Below are positions 33,713-42,787 of a stretch of 64,000 nucleotides of DNA, one piece after another. The translations under genes and the position numbers were made by a program. Under the pieces are notes generated by a model that did not search any database, had not been told where the DNA came from, and saw only the letters and a list, made by a program, of their open reading frames with translations. Every line of letters begins with the position of its first letter. Position 1 is the stretch's first letter. Source of the stretch: Christensenella sp. UBA1385 (GTDB lineage: Bacteria; Bacillota; Clostridia; Christensenellales; Aristaeellaceae); NCBI GenBank assembly GCA_002305755.1, contig DBQV01000015.1, positions 1,797-65,796 of the forward strand, written 5' to 3'.

Positions 33713-34186
33713 GTGAAAGCGCTTGTGATCAGCGATATCCACGGCGCCGGCTCTTCTCTGCGCGCATTGATGACGCTGGCGGAGCGCAGCATCAGGCCGG
33801 ACGCGCTGATCTGCTGCGGCGACGGGCTTGCGGACGTGCTGCCCTATCGGCAGATGTTCAGGAGCTTTTGGACCGTGCAGGGCAACTGCGATCTGTCCGT
33901 GCCGCCCGGCATCCCTGCGGAGAGAACGGAGCGCGCGGAAGGGCTCTGGGTCTACATCACGCATGGACACGCCCTTCGCGTAAAAGGAGGCCTGCTGAGC
34001 CTGTGCTTCCGCGCGCGGGAAGTGGAAGCCGCCGTGGCCTGCTTCGGCCACACGCATCGGCCTCTGGCGGAATGGGAGGGCGGCATCCTTCTGCTCAACC
34101 CCGGTGCGCTGTGCGACGACAGATACGCGATACTCAGCGTTGAAAAAAACGGTGAGCTGAGGGCGGACCTGAGAAGCCTGGCGTAG
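33713..34186 (+). CDS. YfcE/MJ0936-family metallophosphoesterase
   Basis: 157 residues. All calcineurin-like phosphoesterase motifs are present: SDIHG near the N-terminus, CCGDGLAD, QGNCD, THGH and FGHTHRP. These bind two metal ions. Small enzymes of this family hydrolyse phosphodiesters such as cyclic nucleotides or model substrates; the natural substrate is unknown. The start is GTG 33713, six bases after the rph-rdgB stop, so the genes are probably cotranscribed, as is common for rdgB and yfcE-like genes. Confidence 0.9.
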   Translation: MKALVISDIHGAGSSLRALMTLAERSIRPDALICCGDGLADVLPYRQMFRSFWTVQGNCDLSVPPGIPAERTERAEGLWVYITHGHALRVKGGLLSLCFRAREVEAAVACFGHTHRPLAEWEGGILLLNPGALCDDRYAILSVEKNGELRADLRSLA

Positions 34187-34194
34187 GAAGCATG

Positions 34195-34231
34195 AAAAAG
34201 GCTGCGGCGATACGATACGTCGCAGCTTTTC
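34195..34231. terminator. Bidirectional terminator
   Basis: AAAAAGGCTGCG before and CGCAGC-TTTT after a short loop form a stem with one mismatch region between two convergent genes. Both strands have a usable T-run. Confidence 0.7.
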
Positions 34232-34246
34232 GAACTTGTTGGTCTG

Positions 34247-34717
34247 TCAGCTTTCCTGCGCCTCGCCCGCGCTTGCGGCGCTTTCCTGTGCCTGGTGCAG
34301 GGAGGCGATCCTTGCCATCTCCTTGCGGCTGTGCGCCTCTTTTCTTGCTGCGTCAAAATAGGCCGCCTCATCCGACAGCTCTTTGTGCAGATAGATGGAA
34401 TCCCACTTGCGGTTGTTATCGGTCAGCACGCTCTTGAGCCTGACCGAGGGGATCCTGGCCTGCCTGAAGGCATTGAGGAAGCTGTTTAGGAGAGCCGGGG
34501 GGAAGAAGGCCATCAGCATCATCTCCTGCTCGAAGCCTTCGCCTTCGTAAACGGTATCAGTGGACTCCTCCAGCCCGAGCAGAGAGGCGATGCTGCAGGC
34601 ATATTCTTCCTTTTTTACCGGTCTGAGACGGATGCCCAGGCGCATGGCGATCACGCGGATGCGGCCTGCGCGCTCGCCATGCAGGTTGTAACACAGAACT
34701 GTGGGATGCTCTTTCAT
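34247..34717 (-). CDS. DUF3783 domain protein
   Basis: 156 residues. The central region MLMAFFPPALLNSFLNAFRQ followed by IPSVRLKSVLTDNNRKWDSIYLHKEL matches the DUF3783 pattern, found alone or in small proteins of Clostridia and with no known function. The N-terminal half (VLCYNLHGERAGRIRVIAMRLGI) also fits the longer members. The C-terminal 25 residues are Ala, Glu and Ser rich and look disordered. ATG 34717 follows CCGGAGGAAAC. It is a monocistronic unit. Confidence 0.8.
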   Translation of the reverse strand: MKEHPTVLCYNLHGERAGRIRVIAMRLGIRLRPVKKEEYACSIASLLGLEESTDTVYEGEGFEQEMMLMAFFPPALLNSFLNAFRQARIPSVRLKSVLTDNNRKWDSIYLHKELSDEAAYFDAARKEAHSRKEMARIASLHQAQESAASAGEAQES

Positions 34718-34754
34718 GCTTGTTTCCTCCGGGAAGATTTGACTTGACAAGAAG

Positions 34755-34784
34755 ATTTTAACCGCTTTGGGCGGGTTTAGCCAA
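34755..34784 (-). promoter_or_regulatory. Promoter of the DUF3783 gene
   Basis: On - TTGGCT (34779-34784) and TAAAAT (34755-34760) are 18 bases apart. Confidence 0.4.
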
Positions 34785-34791
34785 AGCTTGG

Positions 34792-34821
34792 TTGCCCCAA
34801 AGGGATGCCTTTTGGTATAAT
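34792..34821 (+). promoter_or_regulatory. Promoter of the secDF-region operon
   Basis: TTGCCC (34792-34797) and TATAAT (34816-34821) are 18 bases apart, about 45 bases before the GTG at 34867. It is divergent from the DUF3783 promoter. Confidence 0.55.
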
Positions 34822-34866
34822 GCCCCGCATAAGGGATAAAAGCTCAAGGCAGAGAGGAGGAAGGGC

Positions 34867-35181
34867 GTGAAGACAAGGCTTTTCGGGCTGCTGTTGCTGT
34901 GCCTTGGCCTGCTTGGGGCCCTTTTCCTGATGGCGGAGGGCGGGATGCCACCTGAGACGGAGCCGCAGCAAAGCTATGTGCAGTGCGCCGCGATGCCGCC
35001 GCTTCTGCCCGCCGCGCCGCCGCCGGAGAAGGCGCCTGCCGTGGAGAGCGCTCCGCACATGCCGGATTGGGCGGATGTGAGGGCGGAGCGGGAGACGCTG
35101 CCTGATCCCCTGCCCGGGGCGCGCCTGCCCTACTATCAGCGCGTCTATTACGCCTTCCATTTGTCGGACGAGGCGGGATGA
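34867..35181 (+). CDS. Small secreted proline-rich protein
   Basis: Family not recognised. 104 residues: signal peptide or membrane anchor (TRLFGLLLLCLGLLGALFLMA), then a Pro/Ala-rich low-complexity stretch at about 42-66 and a short C-terminus with a YYQRVYYAF segment. The start is GTG 34867 after GAGAGGAGGAAGGGC, an unusually good ribosome site for so small a gene. It lies 48 bases before secD in the same direction and probably shares its transcript. Confidence 0.65.
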   Translation: MKTRLFGLLLLCLGLLGALFLMAEGGMPPETEPQQSYVQCAAMPPLLPAAPPPEKAPAVESAPHMPDWADVRAERETLPDPLPGARLPYYQRVYYAFHLSDEAG

Positions 35182-35229
35182 TCGGCCGCGGAGTGCCCGG
35201 ACCGATTAATTTTGAAAGGAAATGACAAC

Positions 35230-36561
35230 ATGGCGAAGCCTGTTCAAAACAAAAAAAGCCTGGCGGACAGCAAGGCACTTGCGGCCCTGACGCTGGCGGT
35301 GGTGCTGCTGCTGACCCTCTGCGCGGGATATATCGGCGTGAGAGGGATGAAGCTTGATGGGGAGGGCCTGTATAAGCTGCTGGCCTGGATCCCCACCCCC
35401 TCCGAGTCGAGCACCTGGCGCGAGGCGCTGGTGCCCGGTACCGATTTTGGCACCAACATGGTACAGGTGTATACGGCGGCGGCCACGGAGGAAGGCGGCG
35501 AGGTGAGCGAGGAGCAGCTGCGCGAGACTGCTCGGGTGCTGAGCCGCCGACTTAATTTCGGCGGATGGTCGGATGCCGCAGTGGAAGTGACGGACGGAAA
35601 GATCAAGCTCGTGCTGCCCCTTGACGGCACGCACGACCATGCCTTTGAGATGCTGGCCCAGCGGGGAGAGTTTGCCCTGGCTTCGCCCGACGGCACCGCT
35701 TTCCTTGATTATAAGAACATCAGGCAGGCCAGCTACGGCCCCTATGGGACCGATGGCAGCTACGCTGTCAGCTTTGTACTGGACGGCGAGGGCAAAAGGG
35801 TGTTTGGCGAAAAGACAACCGAACTGATGGGACAGAGCATCAGCCTGATGATCGACGGCGTAGCCGTCGCCTCCCCCGGCATCAATACGCCCCTGACGGA
35901 AGGCCAGGCCTCTCTGCCCGGCTTCACCGATGAGAGCGCGGTCGCTTACGCGGCCATGATGCAGTATGGCCCCCTGCCGCTGAATCTGACGCTGGAAAGC
36001 CAGACCGAGGATGGCGAGCCCCTCTATGGCGCGGGCGCGGCCAATACGCTGATGATCGCCCTGTTCGCCGCGGCGGCGCTCATTTGCCTGTATCTTCTGT
36101 TTACCTACCGGCTGGGCGGTTTGATCGCGGCCTGGCTGCTGGTCATCCAGCTGATCGCCGCCTACTTCTTTGCGGCTTTGATGGGCGCAGGCTTCACGCT
36201 GTCCACCCTTCTGGCGGTCTGGGGCAGCTTCGCGCTGCTGTGCTGGGGCCTGATCGTGCTCTATCGCAGCATGAAGCAGGATCTGTCGCACGGCCGCTCC
36301 GTCCGCCAGTCGCTCAGGCAGGCCTATTCTTCCGGCGGCAAGCTGGTGGCCGATGTGCTGGCGGCGCTGCTTCTGCTGGCCGTCGCGCTGGTCATTGGCG
36401 ACCGCCAGGCCATCGGCGCTTTCATGCTGCCCTTCACGGTCGGCCTGCTGATCGATCTTGTGCTGATCGGCCTCTGCCTGCGCGCGCTGATGAGCTGCGC
36501 CATCACCCTGTTTGGGACCAGCACCTCGCTCTATATCTCTTCCAAAAAGGAGGCCGCTTAA
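35230..36561 (+). CDS. secD: SecD-like protein export subunit, divergent
   Basis: 443 residues. After TM1 (about 18-37), residues about 60-255 match the SecD extracytoplasmic P1 region: the GTDFGTNMVQVYTAA pattern, EEQLRETARVLSRRLNFGG, then the SLMIDGVAVASPGINTPLTEGQA segment and MQYGPLPLNLTLE. Five further helices follow. However, the membrane motif that normally reads G..VDANVLIFERIREE is replaced around residues 317-352 by WGSFALLCWGLIVLYRSMKQD, losing the conserved Asp and Asn of the proton path. The start at 35230 follows AAAGGAAAT. Gene order before secF-recJ supports the identity. Activity as a proton-driven translocation aid is doubtful. Confidence 0.8.
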   Translation: MAKPVQNKKSLADSKALAALTLAVVLLLTLCAGYIGVRGMKLDGEGLYKLLAWIPTPSESSTWREALVPGTDFGTNMVQVYTAAATEEGGEVSEEQLRETARVLSRRLNFGGWSDAAVEVTDGKIKLVLPLDGTHDHAFEMLAQRGEFALASPDGTAFLDYKNIRQASYGPYGTDGSYAVSFVLDGEGKRVFGEKTTELMGQSISLMIDGVAVASPGINTPLTEGQASLPGFTDESAVAYAAMMQYGPLPLNLTLESQTEDGEPLYGAGAANTLMIALFAAAALICLYLLFTYRLGGLIAAWLLVIQLIAAYFFAALMGAGFTLSTLLAVWGSFALLCWGLIVLYRSMKQDLSHGRSVRQSLRQAYSSGGKLVADVLAALLLLAVALVIGDRQAIGAFMLPFTVGLLIDLVLIGLCLRALMSCAITLFGTSTSLYISSKKEAA

Positions 36562-37200
36562 ATGAAAAAGACAGGCACTCTTGTGAAAAGCTTTCTGCCC
36601 TCGCTGTTGATTGCGGCCTTTGGCCTGGTGATCATCGCGCTGGGCCTCGCGCCCAGGTTCTCCGCGGGCGCAGCCGAAATGATCGACTTTCCCCAGATGT
36701 ATTTGGGCGTGGCCATCGCCGTGCTGATTGCCTTCGCCTTCGGCGCCATCCGTTACAGCCTGCCTGTGGGCTGTACGCTTGGGCTGATGATGCTGAACGA
36801 CCTTTTGGTCACACTGGCTGTGACCGCTCTGTGCAGCTTCCTGCTGCCGCAAACGGCCGTGATGCCTGTTTTGCTGCTGTTCGTGCCTGTGTTTACACTG
36901 GCCGGCAGCCTGACCGTGATCCGCGCGGCGAGGGATCTGCGCGCGGCTGGCTCAACCCGTGATCTGAGCGATGAAGAGGCTGCCCAAAAGGCAACAGCCT
37001 CCACACGCGCCCTCAGGGTGGGCGGCGCGCTGCTGGCCCTCGTCTTCATCGCGGCGGGTGCCGTGGGCGGCCTGAAGCTGGCGTCCACGCTGCTGCCGCT
37101 GGTGATCGGCCTTGCCGTCTCGCTGGTTTCTTCCTGTCTGCTGACCGGCAAAGTGTGGAGGCTGACGGGCTCCCGTGCCGCGGTGAAGGGCGGCAGATAA
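36562..37200 (+). CDS. secF: SecF-like membrane protein lacking the periplasmic domain
   Basis: 212 residues against about 290-300 for usual SecF. Six hydrophobic segments are visible (about 10-31, 47-66, 68-90, 98-118, 150-170, 172-192). The stretch AIAVLIAFAFGAIRYSLPVGCTL followed by LNDLLVTLAVTALCSF aligns by eye with SecF TM2-TM3 (FRFEWRFALGAI...LHDVLITLGFF). Only about 15 residues separate TM1 and TM2, where the P4 domain should be, and the conserved Asp of GYSLNDTVVVFDR is missing. Identity rests on this alignment and on secD-secF-recJ order. The ATG directly follows the secD stop, with AAGGAGG inside secD. Confidence 0.7.
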   Translation: MKKTGTLVKSFLPSLLIAAFGLVIIALGLAPRFSAGAAEMIDFPQMYLGVAIAVLIAFAFGAIRYSLPVGCTLGLMMLNDLLVTLAVTALCSFLLPQTAVMPVLLLFVPVFTLAGSLTVIRAARDLRAAGSTRDLSDEEAAQKATASTRALRVGGALLALVFIAAGAVGGLKLASTLLPLVIGLAVSLVSSCLLTGKVWRLTGSRAAVKGGR

Positions 37201-37213
37201 ACATCTTTTTGCC

Positions 37214-37256
37214 GAAGGCGCGGGCCGGTGCCCGCGCCTTCCTTTATCTTTTTTCA
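37214..37256 (+). terminator. Terminator after secF
   Basis: GAAGGCGCGGGC-N4-GCCCGCGCCTTC (37214-37241) is a perfect 12-bp stem followed by a T-rich tract. It ends 10-25 bases before the recJ ATG, so recJ expression must involve read-through or a promoter inside secF. Confidence 0.85.
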
Positions 37257-37265
37257 GGAGTTTTC

Positions 37266-39560
37266 ATGCGTCAGTTTGTCCGCCGCGCCGAGCCTTTTGA
37301 GATGCCGGGCTACGAGCCCTGGCTTGCGCTGCTTCTGCACGCCAGGGGCATCGACACGCCGGAGGCCGCGCAGGCCTTTCTTAACCCCGATTTTGGATCT
37401 CTGCATGACCCGATGCTGCTGGGCGGCATGGAAACGGCCGTGCGCATCATCCGTGAAGCGGGCAGAAGGGGCGCGCGCGCCGTGGTCTACGGCGACTATG
37501 ATGTGGACGGCATCTGCGCCAGCGTGCTGGCCAAGGAGGCCCTTTCGGCCGCAGGGCTCAAAACGGTGGTCTACATTCCCGACCGCCACACGGAGGGCTA
37601 CGGCATCAATGAGGAGGCCGTACGCCAGCTGGCGGGCCAGGCGGAACTGATGCTGACGGTGGACTGCGGCATCACGGCTGTCAGGGAAGCGGCCCTGGCC
37701 AGACAGCTCGGCCTGCGGCTCATCATCACCGATCACCACAGGCCGCCCGATGAGCTGCCGGAAGCCGAGGCCATCATCAACCCGCTGCTGGCGGACTACC
37801 CCTTCCCCGGGCTTTGCGGCGCGGGCGTGGCCTGGAAGCTGGCTTTTGCGCTGCACGGCGAGACCTTCGCGAGGCAGCGGCTGGATCTGGCAGCGCTGGC
37901 GACCATTGCTGACATGGTGCCCCTGCTTTCCGAAAACAGGGTAATCGCGGTCTTCGGGCTGGCGGCGATGAAGGAGAGCGTGAGGCCGGGGCTGCGCGCC
38001 CTGATGAAGGTAACAGGCCTTGAAGAAGGCCGGAGCGTATCGGCCGACCGCGTGGGCTTTGGCCTGGCGCCGCGTCTGAATGCCGGCGGCAGGCTCTCAA
38101 CGGCCCGGCTGGGCCTGGACTTGCTGACCAGCGAACGCCCGCAGGAGGCGGCCGAGCTTGCGCTGCAGCTCGACCAGATCAACACCAAAAGAAGGCAGGA
38201 GGAGCAGCGGGTGATCGACGGCGCGCGCGCGGCGCTGGCGGAACTCGACCTGATGCGGGCGCACAGCATCGTGGTCTGGGCCGAGGGATGGAACAGCGGT
38301 GTGGTAGGGCTGGCGGCAGGCAAGCTGGCCGAGGAATACGGCCTGCCAACGCTCGTGCTTTCTGTAGAGGGCGGGAAAGCCACCGGCTCGGGCCGCGCAG
38401 GGGGCGGGATCGACCTGCATCAGGCGCTCGCCGGATGCGGGGATCTGTTTGACCGTTTTGGTGGGCACAGGGCCGCGGCGGGCATGAGCCTGAGGGCGGA
38501 GAAGCTGCCGGAGCTGAGGGCGCGCTTTGATGAGCAGGTGGCGGCGCAACTGGATGGGAGGCCGCTGTTGTCCGAGGTCTGCTATGATGCCGAACTGAGG
38601 CTGGCCGATGTGACGCGTGAAAACATCGAAAGGCTTGAAAAACTGGCCCCCTTTGGCATGGGCAACCCCAGCCCTGCCTTCCTGCTGAAGGAGGTAGAGG
38701 GGATCGCCGCCAGAAGGGTGGGGGCGGACGCCCGCCACCTGAAACTGAGCCTGCAGCAGGCGGCCGAGAGAAGGGACGGCATCGCCTTTGGCATGGGCGA
38801 ACGCATGGAAGGGATGCCGCCTGTGATGAACGCCATCGTGCGCCTCAGCCTCAATGAGTTTCGGGGAAGGATCAGCCCTCAGTTTGAGCTGATGGACTTT
38901 CAGCCGGGCAGCCGTCCCTTTGAGCAAGACCCGGAGAAGGAAGCCGATACGCTGCTGGCCGACTTGAAAGCCGCCCTGGCCGTGCGGGAAGACATGCCCG
39001 ATGTGGCCGAGGCGGGGACGATCGCCGGCGCGCAGGGCAAGCTGCTGCTCTGCCGCAGCTATGAAACGGCGCTGCGCATGCGCGCCGCGTATCCGGATTT
39101 TGATGCCGCGAGCCACCGCTATTCCGACCCCCGCGGCATGAGCGCCGTGCTTTACAACGTGCCCATCCAGGAGATTCACGCCCCGTGCGACGCGCTGTAT
39201 TTCTGCGACGGGCTGACGGGCAGCCTGGAGGCGAGGCTCGCCGCCCGGCATTTCCCCGACGCTGCGCTCTTCGATTTTCCAGAAACGCGGGGCCTGGAAG
39301 ACATTTTGTCGCGTCTCAGGCTCAGCCTGGACGAGCTGAGGGAGATTTATGTTCAATTCAGGGCCGGGCATGGTATAATGCAGGCAGGCCGCAGCCGGCA
39401 GGCCGCTTTGGCGGCGGCACTGATCTTCGAGGAAATCGGTTTGGCGCGGCTCGAGGAGGAGAGGGTCCTGCTGTTCCCCGGCAAAAGGGCGGACCCGAAG
39501 GACAGTTTGGTGTTTCAAAGCACGAAAGCAAGGAGTATTTGTGGCACGCAGCAAATTTGA
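37266..39560 (+). CDS. recJ: Single-stranded-DNA-specific exonuclease RecJ
   Basis: 5'-3' exonuclease on single-stranded DNA in recombination and mismatch repair, 764 residues. DHH domain: GDYDVDG at 76-82, VDCGI at about 130 and ITDHH at about 155. DHHA1 domain: FGGHRAAAGMSL at about 400. An OB-fold RecJ domain follows, and an additional C-terminal region of about 190 residues makes it longer than the 570-residue E. coli type, as in many Bacillota. The start at 37266 follows CAGGAG; a frame opening in secF was rejected. The last 20 bases overlap the relA start. Confidence 0.94.
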   Translation: MRQFVRRAEPFEMPGYEPWLALLLHARGIDTPEAAQAFLNPDFGSLHDPMLLGGMETAVRIIREAGRRGARAVVYGDYDVDGICASVLAKEALSAAGLKTVVYIPDRHTEGYGINEEAVRQLAGQAELMLTVDCGITAVREAALARQLGLRLIITDHHRPPDELPEAEAIINPLLADYPFPGLCGAGVAWKLAFALHGETFARQRLDLAALATIADMVPLLSENRVIAVFGLAAMKESVRPGLRALMKVTGLEEGRSVSADRVGFGLAPRLNAGGRLSTARLGLDLLTSERPQEAAELALQLDQINTKRRQEEQRVIDGARAALAELDLMRAHSIVVWAEGWNSGVVGLAAGKLAEEYGLPTLVLSVEGGKATGSGRAGGGIDLHQALAGCGDLFDRFGGHRAAAGMSLRAEKLPELRARFDEQVAAQLDGRPLLSEVCYDAELRLADVTRENIERLEKLAPFGMGNPSPAFLLKEVEGIAARRVGADARHLKLSLQQAAERRDGIAFGMGERMEGMPPVMNAIVRLSLNEFRGRISPQFELMDFQPGSRPFEQDPEKEADTLLADLKAALAVREDMPDVAEAGTIAGAQGKLLLCRSYETALRMRAAYPDFDAASHRYSDPRGMSAVLYNVPIQEIHAPCDALYFCDGLTGSLEARLAARHFPDAALFDFPETRGLEDILSRLRLSLDELREIYVQFRAGHGIMQAGRSRQAALAAALIFEEIGLARLEEERVLLFPGKRADPKDSLVFQSTKARSICGTQQI
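39352..39379 (+). promoter_or_regulatory. Possible internal promoter for relA within recJ
   Basis: TATAAT (39374-39379) is preceded by TGG, an extended -10, and TTCAAT lies 16 bases further upstream. It would give a relA transcript with a leader of about 160 bases independent of recJ. Confidence 0.35.
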
Positions 39561-41730
39561 TTGTCTCAGCCTGGATGAGATGCTCACCCGGATGCGCCAG
39601 TATAACCCGGGTGCTGATTTGGCTGTGGTCGAAAAAGCCTTTGATTTTGCACAGAAGGCCCATGAGGGCCAGGTGCGCAAGAGCGGCGAGCCCTATTTCA
39701 GCCACCCGCAGCACGTGGCCAGCATCCTTGTAGAGATCATGCTGGACGCGCCGACGGTCGCAGCGGGGCTGCTGCATGACACGGTGGAGGATGTCGAGAG
39801 CGTTACGCTCGAGGTCATCCAAAATGAGTTTGGCAAGGAGATCGCGGAGCTGGTGGACGGCGTGACCAAGCTGGGCCACCTCAATTTCGCCGACCGGGAG
39901 GAGCAGCAGGCCGAGTCCCTGCGCAAGATGATCCTGGCGATGGGACGGGATATCCGCGTGGTGCTGATCAAGCTGGCGGACAGGCTGCACAATATGCGCA
40001 CGCTGGCCTTCCAGCCTGTGGACAGGCAGGTGGCCATCGCCAACGAAACGCTGGACATCTACGCGCCCATCGCGCACCGCCTGGGCGTATACACTATCAA
40101 GCAGGAGATCGAGGACCTGGCCCTGCGCTACATCGACCCCGAAGGCTACCGAGAGGTGGCGCACAAGGTCGGCGTGAAACGGGCCGAGCGTGAGGAGCAG
40201 ATCAAATACATCATCGAGACGCTCACCGACAAGCTCAACGAGATGGGCATCAAAAACTTTGAGATGGAGGGGCGGCCGAAGCACCTGTACAGCATCTACC
40301 GCAAAATGGTGATCCAGAACAAGCACTTTGACCAGATCTATGACCTGATCGCTGTGCGTGTGCTGGTGAACACCATCCCGGACTGCTATTCGGTGCTCGG
40401 CGCGGTGCATACGCTGTGGAACCAGGTGCCCGGCCGATTTAAGGACTACATCTCGGTGCCCAAAAACAACATGTACCAGTCGCTGCACACCACGCTGATC
40501 GGCGGGCGCAGCATCCCCACGCCCTTTGAAGTGCAGGTGCGCACCTATGAGATGCACCGCGTGGCGGAATACGGCATCGCGGCGCATTGGAACTATAAGG
40601 AGGGCGTCTCGGACAGCGGGCTTGACAAAAAGCTCTACTGGCTGCGCCAGATATTGGACTGGCAGTCCGAGACCCGCGACAGCAAGGAGTTTATCGACGG
40701 CCTCCGCACCGACCTGTTCAGCGGCGAGGTTTTCGTATTTACGCCCAAGGGCGATATCATCAATATGCAGCGCGGCGCGACTCCGCTCGATTTTGCCTAC
40801 CGCATCCATTCTGCCGTAGGCAATGCCTGCGTGGGGGCCAAGGTCAACGGGCGCATCGTGCCGCTGGATACAGAGCTGAATACCGGCGACCGCGTGGAAG
40901 TGATGACATCCTCCGCTTCCAAGGGGCCCAGCCTGGACTGGCTGAACGTGGTCAAGACCCAGCAGGCCAAGGCTAAGATACGCCAGTACTTCAAGAAGGA
41001 ACTGCACGGGGAGAACGTGGCCAAGGGCAAGGACATGCTGGAGCGCGAGGCCAAGCGCCGCGGCGTCAAGCTGAGCGAGCTGACACGGGCAGAGTACCTG
41101 GAGCCCATCTATAAAAAGTATGCCATCGACGATCTGGAAACGCTCTATGCCACGGTTGGCTTCGGCGGGCTGACCTCGCTGTACGTGATCTCCCGCCTGC
41201 TGGAGGAGCAAAAGAGCGAGGCCGAACGAAACGAGAAAAAGGCGCCCACGCTGCCGGAGCCCAATGTGGTCATGCGGCAGGGCAAACCCACGCACGGCAT
41301 CTATGTGGAGGGCGGCGCCGGCATGCTGGTGCGCTTTGCCCACTGCTGCAACCCGGTGCCGGGCGATGAGATCATCGGGTACATCACGCGCGGGCGCGGC
41401 GTCACGGTGCACAAGTCCGACTGCATCAATGCCATCAACTCCGAGCCGGAGCGCGCCGTGCGCGTCAGCTGGGCGGATGAGGGTACGGGCACCTTCAGCG
41501 CTTCCATCCGCATCGTGGCCTATGATCATCCGAGCCTGCTGGGCGAGATCACGGTATTTGTGTCCGATATGGGCGCGCCCGTGAGCGCGGTTTCCATGAG
41601 GGCGAACAAGAACGGCACGGTCACCATCCACATGGTGCTGCAGGTGATGAGCAAGGAGCAGCTGCGTCAGGCCGTCATGCGCATACAGAAGCGCTCGGAC
41701 GTGCTGGAGGCATACAGGAGCGTCAGCTGA
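39541..41730 (+). CDS. relA: Bifunctional (p)ppGpp synthetase/hydrolase (Rel)
   Basis: Makes and degrades the alarmone (p)ppGpp, 729 residues. The HD hydrolase domain is intact (His55 in YFSHPQH, His79-Asp80 in [11 protein letters not shown]), and so is the synthetase ([13 protein letters not shown], the [10 protein letters not shown] stretch, [18 protein letters not shown]). TGS ([18 protein letters not shown]), helical, zinc-finger ([11 protein letters not shown]) and ACT domains follow. It is therefore the dual-function Rel form. The start is GTG 39541 with AAGGAG 6 bases upstream, inside the end of recJ. The order recJ-relA-dtd is common in Clostridia. Confidence 0.95.
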   Translation: MARSKFDCLSLDEMLTRMRQYNPGADLAVVEKAFDFAQKAHEGQVRKSGEPYFSHPQHVASILVEIMLDAPTVAAGLLHDTVEDVESVTLEVIQNEFGKEIAELVDGVTKLGHLNFADREEQQAESLRKMILAMGRDIRVVLIKLADRLHNMRTLAFQPVDRQVAIANETLDIYAPIAHRLGVYTIKQEIEDLALRYIDPEGYREVAHKVGVKRAEREEQIKYIIETLTDKLNEMGIKNFEMEGRPKHLYSIYRKMVIQNKHFDQIYDLIAVRVLVNTIPDCYSVLGAVHTLWNQVPGRFKDYISVPKNNMYQSLHTTLIGGRSIPTPFEVQVRTYEMHRVAEYGIAAHWNYKEGVSDSGLDKKLYWLRQILDWQSETRDSKEFIDGLRTDLFSGEVFVFTPKGDIINMQRGATPLDFAYRIHSAVGNACVGAKVNGRIVPLDTELNTGDRVEVMTSSASKGPSLDWLNVVKTQQAKAKIRQYFKKELHGENVAKGKDMLEREAKRRGVKLSELTRAEYLEPIYKKYAIDDLETLYATVGFGGLTSLYVISRLLEEQKSEAERNEKKAPTLPEPNVVMRQGKPTHGIYVEGGAGMLVRFAHCCNPVPGDEIIGYITRGRGVTVHKSDCINAINSEPERAVRVSWADEGTGTFSASIRIVAYDHPSLLGEITVFVSDMGAPVSAVSMRANKNGTVTIHMVLQVMSKEQLRQAVMRIQKRSDVLEAYRSVS

Positions 41731-41756
41731 GAGGCTGCGCGCGTCGGGGAATATTT

Positions 41757-42209
41757 ATGCGAAGCGTTGTACAAAGGGTGAGTTATGCCCGCGTGAGCGT
41801 GGCGGAAGAGCCGGTTTCCGAGATCGGCGCGGGGCTGATGGCCCTGCTCGGGGTCGAGGTGGGGGACACCGAAAAGGACGCGGACTATCTGGCGGACAAG
41901 CTGGCCAAGCTGCGCATCTTTGAGGACGGAGAGGGAAAGATGAACCTCTCGGTGAAGGATGTCGGCGGCGAGGTGATGGTGGTCAGCCAGTTTACGCTGC
42001 TGGGCGATGCCAGGGGGCAAAACCGGCCGGGGTTCACGCAGGCCGAGGAACCGGAGCGCGCCAACGCGCTCTATGAGCGCTGCTGCGGCAGGCTGGAAAC
42101 GCAGTGGGGTCTGCGCGTGGCGCGCGGGCGTTTTCGCACGCACATGAAGGTGGAGCTGCTCAATGATGGGCCCGTCACGCTGCTGCTGGACAGCAAAAAG
42201 AATTTTTAG
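41757..42209 (+). CDS. dtd: D-aminoacyl-tRNA deacylase
   Basis: Removes D-amino acids (and glycine) mischarged on tRNA, 150 residues, the usual length. Family motifs are [15 protein letters not shown] at the N-terminus, [19 protein letters not shown] in the middle and [11 protein letters not shown] at the C-terminus, the last carrying the cross-subunit Gly-Pro. It starts 26 bases after relA, with no strong ribosome site visible. Confidence 0.94.
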   Translation: MRSVVQRVSYARVSVAEEPVSEIGAGLMALLGVEVGDTEKDADYLADKLAKLRIFEDGEGKMNLSVKDVGGEVMVVSQFTLLGDARGQNRPGFTQAEEPERANALYERCCGRLETQWGLRVARGRFRTHMKVELLNDGPVTLLLDSKKNF

Positions 42210-42217
42210 GAGCAAAC

Positions 42218-42787
42218 ATGATCATCAAGATCGTTCCCAACGGGGAACTGCAGGAGAATTGCTATATTCTGACGGTGCCGGGGCGGGAGGACGCTCTCCT
42301 GATCGACCCCGGAAGCGAGGCGGAGAAAATCCGGGCGGAGCTTGGCGATAAAAAGGTGGCGGCCATCCTGCTGACGCACGGCCACTGGGATCATACCGGC
42401 GCACTCAGGGATTTTCCCGGCGCGCCCATCTACATGCACGAGCAGGACGCGCGGATGCTGCGGCAGAATCGTTTCAGCGCCGCGGGCATCGAACGCGAAC
42501 TGGAACCGAGGCCCGAGCCTTCCTTCTTTGTTTTGGAGGGGCAGGTGCTGGAGCTGGCAGGCATCCGGCTGCAGGTGATGCATACGCCGGGGCATACGAT
42601 GGGCGGCGTATGCTATGTGACGGAGAGCGACGTCTTTACCGGCGACACGCTGTTTGACGGCGATTACGGCCGGACCGATCTGCCCGGTGGATCCATGCAG
42701 CTGATGCGCCAGTCGCTCAGGCGGCTGCTGGCCATGAACGGCTTCTATGCCCATCCCGGCCATGGGGGGAGCTTCTTTATCCCATGA
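42218..42787 (+). CDS. Metallo-beta-lactamase-fold hydrolase (glyoxalase II-like)
   Basis: 189 residues. Dinuclear zinc site motif THGHWDHTG at about 53-61, a further His in HTPGHTMGG, Asp in FTGDTLFDGDYGRTDLPGG and a C-terminal PGHGG His. The size fits the YcbL/glyoxalase II-like hydrolases that sit between dtd and hemZ in many Clostridia. The substrate may be S-lactoylglutathione-like thioesters but is not shown. The ATG follows TAGGAG. It overlaps hemZ by four bases (ATGA). Confidence 0.9.
   Translation: MIIKIVPNGELQENCYILTVPGREDALLIDPGSEAEKIRAELGDKKVAAILLTHGHWDHTGALRDFPGAPIYMHEQDARMLRQNRFSAAGIERELEPRPEPSFFVLEGQVLELAGIRLQVMHTPGHTMGGVCYVTESDVFTGDTLFDGDYGRTDLPGGSMQLMRQSLRRLLAMNGFYAHPGHGGSFFIP

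Noticed and set aside
39358..41631. A 757-codon open frame on - antisense to relA
   Set aside because: Shadow frame; Rel on + is complete with HD, synthetase, TGS and ACT domains.
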